A DNA stretch of 64,000 nucleotides from Neelides folsomi (taxonomy: Eukaryota > Arthropoda > Collembola > Neelipleona > Neelidae). The notes under the pieces are model-generated. The model saw nothing but the letters and a program-made list of their open reading frames with translations, ran no database searches and was not told the origin of the DNA. Position 1 is the first letter of the stretch. Each line of letters opens with the position of its first letter. Positions 1 to 13,100 of this stretch are shown here, in pieces. Position numbers and translations under genes: made by a program. Where the stretch lies: NCBI GenBank assembly GCA_034687125.1, contig JAQGBZ010000335.1, positions 1 through 64,000 of the forward strand, written 5' to 3'.

Positions 1-457
1 TGTCTCCTTCCTGAAAAATAAAACTTCACTTTTCTTGCTTTCTCTTATTTCTCAAAAATGTTACCTGTTTTTAATATACGTATCTTTCAATTCATGAGTC
101 TTCTGTTTTCTTCTAATAATCTTGTGTATTTTCCTTTTAATCAACCGACTGACCCAAGATTGGCTAATGTCCAGTTTCTTTGCCATTTCATTTTGGCCCG
201 GGGGATTCTCCATTGAGGTGAAAAGCCTCAACTTTCTGATTGTTTTCTGGTCAACTTTTCTTGGAGTTTGAACAATTGGTGGAGTAGGCAAGCCTTGATT
301 TTTTGCCCTTCTTCTGATTCCAACTTGATCTCTTATTCTGACAATTGTGGATCGTGAAATATTATGACCTAACTCTTTTAATTTTACTTTGAGAGAGTTG
401 TAAACTTAGATATGTTTTTATCATTCCTTCTAACTCTGGGTTAAGTTTCTTACCCAT
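1..457 (-). mobile_element. Tc1/mariner-superfamily transposase fragment (N-terminal part, maT-like)
   Basis: The reverse strand encodes the start of a mariner-type transposase: an ATG at 457, a first helix-turn-helix region, then a second one around positions 120-230 (KKLDISQSWVSRLIKR), followed by a basic stretch. A frameshift lies in the first 25 codons and a stop near position 61; reading resumes towards the window edge, so the element is degenerate and continues off the left end. The catalytic DDE/D domain is not in the window. A possible terminal repeat lies near 570-605, but its partner is outside, so the boundary is unproven. Wording of the HTH fits the mariner/maT group common in crustacean and insect genomes (inference). 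Confidence 0.75.
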
Positions 458-605
458 TTTATTTTAAACTTATTAAAACTTTGATTCTCTTAATTAAAGG
501 GTATTAAATAAGCAAAAGGTCATTTGGCGGTAAAAAATTAGCATATTTATGAATATTTATTATTAAGATGTCAGTATGTGTCCAAATCCAGAGCATAGTC
601 CTGTA

Positions 606-2321
606 TGTATTTGACAATCTGAATCTAATTCTAAAGACCAAAGTGGCTGTGGCTTAACTAAACATAGAAAATCCATTAAAAATTTCTTTGATTAATTCGT
701 TTTTTGCCTGAATATTTAGTAAGGTCTTAATTAAGCTTAATATGTATACGTACTTGTACTTACTGCCTGTAATTGAATTCTGTAAATGCTCATGAATAGT
801 TATTTTACAGAATTATACTTTGCGAATCTAATAATAATGGAGTAATTTAATAATATGGTAATAATGGCAGAGAATCATTTATTTGGTGTGCTTATTATAA
901 TAATTTATTAATGACTTGGATGAGTCACTTTGTATACGATGCACTTATAAAATTGTGGTATATAATACCTAAAAGTATTATGCACCTCTGTAAAATATTT
1001 TTACTATTATTTGCCATAAAAAGGGTTTATTTAGTTTCAATGAAAAGTATCCACAGTTGAACCATATTCTTGGATGCAATTTGGGAACAAGGTTACCTTT
1101 ATTTGGGCATATTTACAAGAACATCCAACGAACATTCATATAAGCAAACACTTAATTATGGTAATTACAGACATGGAATAAATACGCATATTAGACATCA
1201 ATTCCAACAAACTACATTCTTAATACATGTTATGGATATGTACGCCAATACACGCGTTCATAATTATTATGCACCGTGTGACATTGACACTTACCGTTAT
1301 TTTATTATTTATAAAATCTATTCAACCCAATGCAATGCATTGCAATGTCTAAAAATATAAATGTGAACTTAACAACCTCTTCACAATGGATTTCAACTTC
1401 AACCTTACCCATTAAACTTTAACTTTATGATAGGTATTTATGAACGTAATTATAGGACGGTAAATTATGGATAATTGTATTAGCGGCTACACGTGCTTGA
1501 AATGATAAGATTAATTTTTTATAAAATATCTTGTATAGTATAGGGGCATTCCTTATTATTTTCATGGTGTGTGCGTAAAATATGTATGTGCACTATAATA
1601 AATATACTTATTTTATAGTTGGTTATACACATGTATTACCTTATATTAAAAGTTATTGTTATGTACGATTGGATATGTTAATGTTCGGGGAATCTTTTGC
1701 CGTTAGAAAAGAAAGCTAGGAGAGATTATAATGGAACGGTTAAACTGCAGCTTTGTATTTCATGTATGAAGTGTTAACTTTGTCTTAAAACTCTGTAAAC
1801 TTTTTTGTTGTAAAATAATTTATTAATGGTCTAGATATTTTTACTCTTCATAGTATGGCAGTCCTACAATGACAATTTATTTAATTATTCTAATTTATTA
1901 TACTAAATGTAAGTTATACACATTATAATCTTACAATTTATCAAATATCACAAAGTACAAAAAATGAACAATAGACTATATTATTTTTAGTAGATAAGAA
2001 CTTTGTAAAAGATTTTATTCAATTTACTCATTAAGTTATAAATAGACAAAAAGTTAATGTTTTTATTATAATATCCGTAAGTAATGAACCTGCATTTTAA
2101 TTAATTTTGTAAAAAGCACCTTATAATTATAGCTAACTTGTACAAGTCTATAATATATTATCTTATTAAGAACTTTTTAGAATTTTCATACTTAGAATAA
2201 GGAAAATGCTTATAAGCAATAAGATCATTTAAGTTATTGAATTCGGGCCAATAGAAGAAGATTAAATATCTATGAGCATTAAATTTACTTTGTATGGGAG
2301 GTTGAAAAAAAGTATTGTAAT
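606..2321. other. AT-rich spacer, no gene seen
   Basis: No ORF with domain-like content or coherent splice sites was found on either strand. A 96-codon ORF at 1070-1360 is low-complexity and isolated and is not considered coding. The right end is the 3' flank of the CLC-7-like gene. Confidence 0.6.
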
Positions 2322-5300
2322 TCATCTATCTAAAATTGTAAGTTCTTCCAGACGCATTTTGCCCATGTGAGTTTCAACTCGATATCTTGCTAGGTCCTTT
2401 CGTGTTACAATTCCTACAACCTAAAAAACCAAAAAAAATATTAGCTAAAATAATTCGCGTACTTAGAATTAAAGATTGAAGTTGTAGCCAAACTAAATAA
2501 ATTATTGTAATACATTCAAAACTATCAAAAAACTTACTTCGTTGTTATCATTAACGATGACAAGATGCCTTAGTCCCAATCCACGGAATAATTTAAATAT
2601 TCTCGGTAAAGAAGCATTCTAAAAATATTAAATAATATAAGCATAATATAATATTAATATAAAATGAAACGGCAAGTACTTATAGGTAGTACAAAAATTT
2701 TTTTTGATATATTAAACAACATTGAAATTAAAATAGTTAAATAAAATAATACATGAAGTGCTGTATAAGGAGCAGGATTCATAATGGGACGAAGATCAAC
2801 AGTGAAAAATCTTTCTTCTTCAGATATGTGAACTTGCTATTGTAATAAAAAATAAACATTGATCAGAATTAGGATAATTAGAATATTCAGCATATGAATA
2901 TAATTTAAAGGTGTTAAGATTACTTGAATAGATGGAAAACGAGGATAGGCGTCTCTGAAATACTTCAACGTAACTCCTGAATGATTCCAAGTTTCAGCTG
3001 TTTCGTTAAAGAGTTTATGCTGAAGGATAACAATGAGTTGCGATCTCAATATTAACCCTCGAAAAGTTCCAAAGTTTCTCTGTATAAAAATTAAAATAAC
3101 ATTATGCATCTTTCAATTAAGCCTGTCAAAATTACCACAATGGTGTTAGATCCTGAATATTAAGTAATCATAACTTACCCCGTCATCTGAAGTTGGGTTA
3201 TCAACAACAGGAAATCCATTGTAAGTCTCTCTTGTTAACGTGTCAATGATCTTCCCAACCTTTTCAACAGAATTTAAAGTGGATACAGGGCAACTCATCA
3301 CTTCAGTTGCGTAGATATTGTGAGATAATGGAGGTGGCTGCCACGGTAAAATTGGAACTCCCATCAGGTGGATATGAGTATCGTAAATTCCCTATTCAAT
3401 TACAGAAATTCATTATTTGAATGATAGGATACGAAATACCAAAGATAATTGATATGTTTATATAAAGTAAAGAAATGGAAATCATACATCATTGAAATAA
3501 TCTCCGACCCATTTTGATATCATGAGCGTGATCATCAATGGAAGACCAAGGGACAAATTCCCGGTTGCCTCAATAAGAATTACTGTCAAACTTATTGTCA
3601 TTCGCACAACGCCTCCCAATTGAGCGGCTGCTCCAATTAATGCATATTTCCCAGGGTCAACCCAAGACTAATCATTTAACACGTATATTAAGATCACTTA
3701 AAATCTTTAACTTTAAGGTGAAATGTAAATAAATGTAATAAATTACCTTTTCAGGGAAAAAATATTCCATCCCCATTCCCACAACTCTACCCCATGCAGC
3801 ACCAGTTAATAGAGATGGAATGAATAAACCACTTGAAACGCTAAGTCCGTATGTCCAGCACGAGAGAAGAAAATAAACAGTGAAAAATATCAAAATAGAA
3901 GTAAGTTTATGCGATCCTGAAAAGATAAAGATAATTAATTTCCTGTGAATAAATGCAAACTAAATAGAAGAAAAAGAACTAAAAGAATAATAATTTCTAT
4001 GTCCATTTATTATGATATTCACCTGGTGGATCATGAAACAAAGACCGAACACTTGCTTCGGGAGTTTGAAACCAAATAGCACCAATGGTACTATACTGTC
4101 CGTCCCCGCAATACATTTGTATTGGAAATTTGGTAGGGTCGTCTCCAATGGGTTTACAATCACTAATGAAAAGGATCATAGTGAATCCAACAGTGGCAGT
4201 TATAGCGGCAACCATTAAAGCTTCTACGACTTTGGCCCAATTTCGGTAAATATGTCTGAAAATACATTTTAATGAAATGAGTTTTAAAAATATTATCAAA
4301 AAGTTAAAACAAGATTAAATTCTTTATATTTAAGTTGTATTATTACCGCATCCTGAAAACAGTGAGCTTGTAATTAATAAAATTGAAAAGTGCACCAAGA
4401 AGGCCACCAATTACTCCCATCAACAGAAAGACAGGAATCTCAATGAAATCGTAACTAGTGTTGTCAAATTTTCCAAAATTCAAAAGTCCGGCGTATGTTA
4501 ATTCACCTTCAGAAACAATATAAAGAATGTAAAGAATGTAGAGAAAGTATACCAATTTTGCGTAAATATAAGGAAATTATAAAAAATAAATTGTAATTTT
4601 AAAAGATAAATAAAATATGAAAAACATTCACCTGGTCTTCCGTGATAAGCACTTAATACAACGTTAAGAGTAAAAGTGGAAACCATTGAACCAAAAAATA
4701 TTCTCCATGTTAAACCTTGGTTCCAAAAACTTGCTCCTTCTTCGAGACTAAACAATACACCACCTATGGACGTCGAAAATTTTAATTATTGAATAGCTTA
4801 CAATTTAGCCAATAAAATAATAATTTAACCATTCATTTATTAACTATACTAGATTTTTCATCTTGGATTTGTAATTACCAACGGGAGCCCCAAAGGCCGC
4901 AGCGACTCCGGCTGCTGCGCCACCAGAAACAAAATCTCTCTTCTCGTGATCCTCGCGAAAATATTTAAAAATCTTAAAGTCTTTTCTGAAAGACGTCGTT
5001 TTTCCTTGAGAAATTCCGGCTGCCACAACTGCACCTGAATGGATCATTGGCCCTTCCTATACGGTAAAATTAATATCAGGATTTTCCAATATGGTTATCA
5101 AAATATTATATAAGTGACATATTATTAATATTACCTTTCCAACAGCCAATCCTCCAATGACGGAACATGTAACTCCAATTGTCTTAACAAGTAGCGTTTT
5201 AATACGAACAATCCTTGGAATTTTAACTCCATTAAGGTAACATTTGACTTGCGGAATTCCACTGCCAGCAGCTACGGGCTATAAACACAAAATATTAGAA

Positions 5301-6249
5301 GAAACCTTATTAATAGCAGTTTTTACATTTATTTAAATATAATCTATTTATATTTGTAATTTATTAATCAAACCATCAATAATATTGTAGAATTTATAAC
5401 TGACCTCGATGAAAACCACCATGCAGACGGAAATTAAAACAGGAATGACATTCCAAGTAATCCATAAGAAAAACGGAACGTAAAGACAGCCGTCAACTAT
5501 GCATTGGTCCACTTGGTCCTTCAGCATTTTGTATTTTATCGAAGAAACTTCTTCTATAGAGATGTCAATGGTAGAGGCAATGAGAGCTGTCAAGACGCCT
5601 ACGAAAAACATTATGATCCATCTGTAGAGATCTTTTCTAGAAATGAACCGAAATCCTTTGGTTCTCTCTTCGTCAATCAATAAAGTATTTTCGCAAACGT
5701 CATAGTCCAAACTCTATAATAATAAAAATATATTATTAATAATTATTTAATTGAAAACGTTAAATAGTTTAATTACAATTAACATCAAAGTTGAGTAAAT
5801 ATAACAAATCATTTCATACCTCGTATTTTGCCGAGAGTAAATGGAGATTTCCAGGTTCCATTTTCTTAACATTGATGCTTTCTCTATCATTAAAGAGTGT
5901 TGAACTTAAGGTTTCAGATTGACTCCAATAACTTCCATCATCTCCGCCCGTTCGACGAGATCGAGAACCTCTGCGATCAGCATCGAAGGACACGCTTGCC
6001 TCTTCCTCCGTCGTGGTTGAGGATAGGAAAGAAAACTCGATCTGTGCAAACCAAGAATTATTAATTTTATTATTAATTATTTTTACAATGTAAATTGCAC
6101 CATTTAATAGGTGTATGGTATCATTTATATTTATATCCATACAAGTTTTATTGAAACAACAAACATACAGATTCGTATTCTCTTCCTTGTGTTGAAGGTT
6201 TATGGCTAGCACTCAACAGTGGAATTGATTCGTTAATATCCACACTCAT
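2322..6249 (-). CDS. CLCN7: CLC-7-type lysosomal chloride/proton antiporter
   Basis: Fifteen exons: 6249-6169, 6041-5820, 5713-5405, 5278-5135, 5056-4879, 4763-4632, 4506-4347, 4255-4023, 3916-3747, 3667-3488, 3391-3179, 3079-2924, 2836-2753, 2618-2538, 2420-2322. The product is 813 aa, close to vertebrate CLC-7 (about 805). Family marks: GSGIPQ and [10 protein letters not shown] with gating glutamate (residue 253), the [12 protein letters not shown] segment carrying the proton glutamate (about residue 320), [15 protein letters not shown], and two C-terminal CBS domains. The N terminus has an acidic dileucine signal, ESIPLL, of the type that sends CLC-7 to lysosomes. By family knowledge it exchanges 2 Cl- for 1 H+ in lysosomes or late endosomes with the OSTM1 beta subunit. 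All splice sites are GT-AG and phases agree. CLC-6 is the alternative, but the cytosolic loop and EEGASFWNQ wording favour CLC-7. Confidence 0.93.
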
Positions 6250-7304
6250 TATTAAAAAAATTAAAAACCAAACTTTAGCAAGCCGTAAAAATTATTTTTC
6301 GATGTTTTAGTTAAAAGTTCAATGATAAGGGTAAAATTCATTTGGTATGTACGTACTAATTTACATATAAAAATATGAATTGGATAATTTTTAGCCATAA
6401 TCACGATCGCTTCCAAATTTTGTGGTTTGTGGTTTTACTTTATTAGGTAGTATTTTGGATTAACAGCGTAGATTTGATATAAAAGTAAAAGTGCCAATAC
6501 GGGTAATTTATTATTAATAAATAATAATTTATAAATTAAAGATAACATTCTTATACATAGAACTATGTATACGATATAAGTACGAATATTCAACAAGAAT
6601 ATTCAATCTAGCAATAAGAATATTTAAGAATGCTTAAAATGAAGAATGTGCTTTTCTAATAATTGTAATCCCATCGCATCGTCATCATACATTTTCGAAG
6701 CTAAAGATTAACCACCATGTACAAATAGTAGTATAGTCGAAATGAAAATATATAAAACGGTATGGTATAAGTATAAGTATAAATAATTTCCTAAAGAGGA
6801 TGACTAAGAAATGAATATTTTAAATTAAGAATTACTACCATAATGTGAATATTTTATACTGATGCTCTGATGCAACATATTTAGGTATGCTTTTCAATTT
6901 AGAAATATTTCTAATACCAATAGTCAATAGCATGAAACACAATTGATTAATTAATCTCATATTAATTTTCCTTAATGCCTTAATCCATAATGGCTCGCAT
7001 ATAACTAATATAAATACATAGATTATATTATATTGTAGAACTTGATCATTTGATCATTAACTGCTCTACAGAATATTCCTTCGATAAATGAAGATAAACC
7101 TATATAATATTTATGTATTAGTGTTTGATAAGAAGAGTTTTTAATTCTCCTTTTATCCAACCTTTCTTTGGTGTTAATTTCACATTGAAAAACATAGCAG
7201 AAGGTCATCCACATCCAAAGTCATTTTGTAAAGCTTATATGAAATTAACTTTAATTATAACATTGTTTGAATTTTACATTTAATCTTATAAAATGGTTAT
7301 TTGA
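6250..7304. other. 5' flank of the CLC-7 gene, noncoding
   Basis: AT-rich sequence with no supported exon. A 63-codon reverse ORF at 7023-7214 lacks usable splice signals and domain-like content. The region probably includes the CLC-7 promoter, but no convincing TATA or other element was identified. Confidence 0.5.
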
Positions 7305-7486
7305 GCTGTTGATCCGCAGAAGGGGATTAAAATTTTGAAGAATTTTCGAAAACAAGTTACCAAAGTGAAATTTAACTATTATTGGCGTACTAGCAGTATA
7401 AGGAGGTATCGATTATAGTAAATTAGTAATTTAGTGAATTAATTAAAATAAACAAACTTTCTAACCCCCTTCTGCAGATCAACAGC
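7305..7486. mobile_element. Short inverted-repeat element (MITE-like)
   Basis: The arms at 7305-7325 and 7466-7486 are inverted copies matching at 20 of 21 positions (GCTGTTGATC-Y-GCAGAAGGGG) and weaker similarity continues inwards. The roughly 140-base centre is AT-rich and has no ORF. A target-site duplication is not clear, so the superfamily is not assigned. Confidence 0.7.
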
Positions 7487-7959
7487 ACATTTAATCCAAC
7501 AGACATTTAGTCACAGCACAATAAAGAAAAGCGATATTATTCAGTTATAAAAATAATTACATATTAAATAGGGTTAAAACATACATTAAAAGATAAATTA
7601 TAAACATTACCTGTTTTGGTATTAGTTCGTTTATTTTCTGAATAACCTTTAAACACACACATTAACAAAGAGTGGTTAAGGATCTTAACTCAATGTCAGA
7701 TTTATTTTAGGCGTATTGGGATTTTTGGATCAAAGAATAATTGTGTATTATTAATGACTTTAATATTAACTCACATTAAATGATTGAGGATGAAGATACA
7801 ATGTTACAATATTAAAAATTTACATTAATTATGATAGTCAGTATTAAAATTATACTGGTAAAGAAGGGAGAAAACTAAGAAAAGTGGGAGGGTATTTTTA
7901 TCTTTTCTTTTAATGTTTTTATATTTATTTACATTGTTCAAATTTGCCTCATTGCTCAC

Positions 7960-8019
7960 CTTTGTTTGGTATGAGTCCTCGTGGATTTTCTCAATCTTCT
8001 TCGACAATGAATTTCCCAT
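7960..8019 (-). other. Possible orphan first exon, N-myristoylation-like start
   Basis: The reverse strand has ATG at 8019 followed by MGNSLSKKIEKIHEDSYQTK and then a good donor (AAG|GTGAGC) at phase 0. The MGNSxSK start is a plausible N-myristoylation signal. No downstream exon could be joined with confidence before the CLC-7 gene, so this may be a chance ORF. It lies head to head with ferredoxin-2, about 315 bases from that start. Confidence 0.2.
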
Positions 8020-8333
8020 TTAACAAATGAATAACATCCACCTTAAATAATATAATTAATCTAATAATAATTCGATTGGAATTTTGAATAAGAAAAAATT
8101 ATTAGCATATAATACACAAGTATTTATGTAAATTGTTCTATTCATATTTTATCCTTTTATATAGCAAAACCCTAAATACTATTCAAAGACTTCTTGTATA
8201 AAGTTTTATAAGCCATCTAAACATCGGTTCTTATTTTCTTATTTTCAAATTATAAATTGTGAAAATAAAACGTAGAAAGTTAAAGTTAAATTCCTAAATT
8301 AACGTTAAATAATTTTCATCGTTTTATTATATA

Positions 8334-9539
<1,206 letters not shown>

Positions 9540-10176
9540 TCGTGTAAAGATTTTTTAAAATAAATATTATATTTTGAAATTGGATATATCAACTCACTCA
9601 ATTCAAAGTTAATATGCATAAACGGCATAAGTCATAATGACAAACATAATACTTAAGTATGTTATGTGTTGGTGTCATTCTTTAATTTTTCAATACAAAT
9701 GTAAAATTACTTTCAGCCATAGGCCATAGTAACTTTTTAAAGAACAGTCTTTTTGATAATTTCTTGTTTCAATTCAAATTTATAAAACTGTTTTAAAGGT
9801 TATTGTTGAAATTGTGTTAACGTTAATCAATTAAATAATAATCCATTCAATAAAGCATTAATAATAATTATCTGAAAGGGCTTTAATTGGCTTGTTTTAA
9901 AAATATATATTATCCTTGGGACTTGTGTGAATTAAGAGTTTTTAACGTGAAGTGAATAAAATTACGATTGAGTGAGTGAATCGTGATTGTGTGAATTGTG
10001 AAGCCAATAAATTCATTAAGATCATTACAAATCAAATTAACATTATAGCAATATAAATTTTTCAGCTATATTTACTTTCAAACTTAATAATTTATACAAC
10101 TCATTGTTTGGTTTCATTTAATAATTATTCCTCTAATTTGACCTTATTAGAGCATAAAAATATCCAATAAAATATA
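9540..10176. other. Spacer between ferredoxin-2 and the dynein-tail gene
   Basis: No ORF or RNA gene seen. Probably contains the 3' end of ferredoxin-2 and the 5' flank of the dynein-like gene. Confidence 0.5.
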
Positions 10177-13100
10177 ATGGAGGAATATCGAGGGGAAGAC
10201 GGTGAGCATTATCCCAATTACAAGTTTGCATCTGAAAAGGGAATCCTCCGTAAGCCAACTCATCAGAAAACTGAAGAAATCACTGACACCCCTATTGTGA
10301 AAGTGACAACACCCACAGAGAATATATATTCAACGAATATTCGTGCAACAAATCCAACTACCGGCTATCGGGTTTATCCAATTAAGCCAACCCAAGAATT
10401 TCTTTCTTCTCAAACTGTGACTGTAAGACTATTATATAAAGACTAAGATTAATGTTTAATTTCAAGTATAACCAATTAAGCGTTTTTTTTCATGTTTTAG
10501 ATTCAAGATGCAGATTGGGGTCTTAAAGTTGGATTTACTCCCTTGGTTGGAAAAAATTTTCAAGATCCTTCTGGCAAAGATCGAGCCGACAGTCTTTTTG
10601 CTGGAAAGTTTCCAGAGCTCTACGCTAACAATTCCAATAATGGAATAAACAAAGAAGAACGTGGGATCAGACCAGGGGCGATGAATGATTTTGCAATTGT
10701 GAAAGGGAAATATGTATTTCCTTATTCAACATTTAAGCCCAAAGTCCATGTTCCTTTGCATGCAAAAGGGGAGTATGCTGGGCAAGTGGCGGTGTTTGAC
10801 CGGCTCATTAAAAAATATCGTAGATTGGAAATGAAGAAAGTTTGTGAAGGATTTTCAATCATGCAAGAGGAGTTGATCCCAATTCCAGTAAATGGAGAGC
10901 CTTATGCCAAATTTTACGAAGAAACTATGAAAAGAAGTCGAATTAAAGTTCGAGGAGTTCCTAAAAAGACATATATGGATAAATTATATGCTTTTCATGA
11001 GTTAATTAATTCACATATAATTTCAAGCTAGAATTATTTTTTAATTTTAATTTTTTAATAGAATTGTTTAATTCATTGTTATAAATCATTATATGTTCTT
11101 AAAACTTTATTATCATTATTACAGGACAAAAATCGGCAAAATAAAATTGAAGCAGCAACTAGCCAGGGAAAGATGTGATGATAAAGATGAACGCGACACG
11201 ATTGAAAAAATGGAGCCGTATGAAAAAAGATCCTCGATCTCAATTAAGGATTATGAGAAATTTCTTGCCAAATTGAACGTTGAAGAAGATCAGGAGGAGG
11301 AAGAGACGAAGCAAGACAGAGAGCGAGATTCGGAATTACGCAAAGAGCTTCTTAAAGACGGGCTCGAGCCTTTTCTTCCCTTGCACTTCTTTGACGATGA
11401 CGACTTTAACATTAGAAATCCCGAAGAGTGGATTAATTTGAGTAATTTGGCATGGAAAAAGAAGGGAAATCCCATCCCAGGGAGAGCTTTCCTCCCAATT
11501 CCTCTTGACTGCAGTGAGAGAAATAAAATACCTGATTCGAGAGCAACATACGGCCGACTTCTCAAAACAAATCCAATATTTAAGAAATTCAGAGACGAGA
11601 CTTTTGAAATTTGCAAAATTAGAAAAAAGATTAAAGAGAAACCGGAAATAAGTAAAAAAATAATTATCACAATTATAAATATTTATAAAAATAACCACTT
11701 TAATACCAACTTGGTATACTTCGTTCATGTTCGTTTCATTAAAGATCTTATTGGAAACACGATTCTATTACAATCCGAATTTGCCAAAAGTTTTGCAAAA
11801 GTCCATTTGAGCTTAAAGATCGCCAAAGAAAGGGAAGAACGTGAACAGTTGGGCTATTCTGAAGAAGAATTCAAAGGGGAGGATCATCACTATGGCGAAG
11901 GACATTCGAGTTCAGACAACTCGTCATTTGAGGAATTACCTTCGCCCAAGTTTTCTAATGAGACGATCTCTAAAACTGTTGTTCCAGCTAAATACGCTCA
12001 AGATATGTCAGCCGATTTAGAAGCCTACTACAATACGGATGATTTCCCGGATATATTCATCCCTAAGCCCAAACCTAAGGAGTAATATGAATTTCCTATT
12101 TTATATAATAAAATTTCCTCTTTTCCTATGATATATACCATAATATACTAACCGTTTTAAAATAATAATTTTTAAACTCACCAATCATTTTATTAACCTA
12201 GATTTCCGTTAGCATTTAATAGAAAATCATCGAAATTCAAAATTGGTCAAACCATCAAAAGTTCGAAATCTGCCGTGAATGTAATGTATTTCGTATTTAT
12301 ATTTATGATTTTGCATTTATGAATTTAACTTTCATTAATGTATGGATAATAAAATGATTCCAATTCATAAAATTTTAGGTGGTTCGATCGATTTTGGGTG
12401 CATATCAGGAAAAGAAGAAAATTGCAGAAAGAGAATCTCATATAGCGCCTTCCAAGCGAGCCGTTTTAATTAAAGACGAATCACTGGGAGAAGCCGAAAA
12501 AGAACACCTAGATAGAACGATAGTTGAAAATATGTTTCATGAAGATATTCATGATGAAATGGATCCATATGAAACAAACAGCGAAGAATACGTCTTTGAT
12601 TATGATCTTATGAGAAACGTTCATAATTTTACTTGGGCTTGGGTTGAAGTTGCTGTTTTCCAATATAATCCAAAGAATCAAAAGTTAGCATTATTATGAA
12701 TAAAAATTAGTTCCAATATATAATATTAAAATCTTTACATCCTTAGATAAGATTAATATGTTAAATTCAACAATGTTTAATTGAGTTTAACTAACATTAA
12801 GTTATGGAAGTATTTTCCATATATATTACATATATGAATGTTGTGAACCTTTTAGGTATTTAGTAAAGGCGATTTACGGGAAAACAATTTCTGCTTGGGT
12901 CCCAAAGATTTACCTTGTGTTTGACGGGGAGGATCCTATGGTCCATGGATGGCGTCTGAGCAATGCCCTCATCAATAGATTAAAATGCGAAAGAATGATT
13001 CGATATAACTTGTGCGTCGATAATCTTCCGATCACGAAAGTGGAACTCAAGAATTGTGATTTCCTAATGTTTGACCGAATGGTTCAGAAAATTTTTAAGC

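Noticed and set aside
1070-1360. 96-codon plus ORF
   Set aside because: Isolated, no splice partner, composition of random AT-rich sequence.
11125-12085. Dynein exon 3 read through to a stop at 12085 as the end of a gene
   Set aside because: A GT donor at 12082 leads in phase to a 58-nt exon (12223-12280) and then to VVRSILGAYQ, restoring the dynein frame; the stop is intronic.
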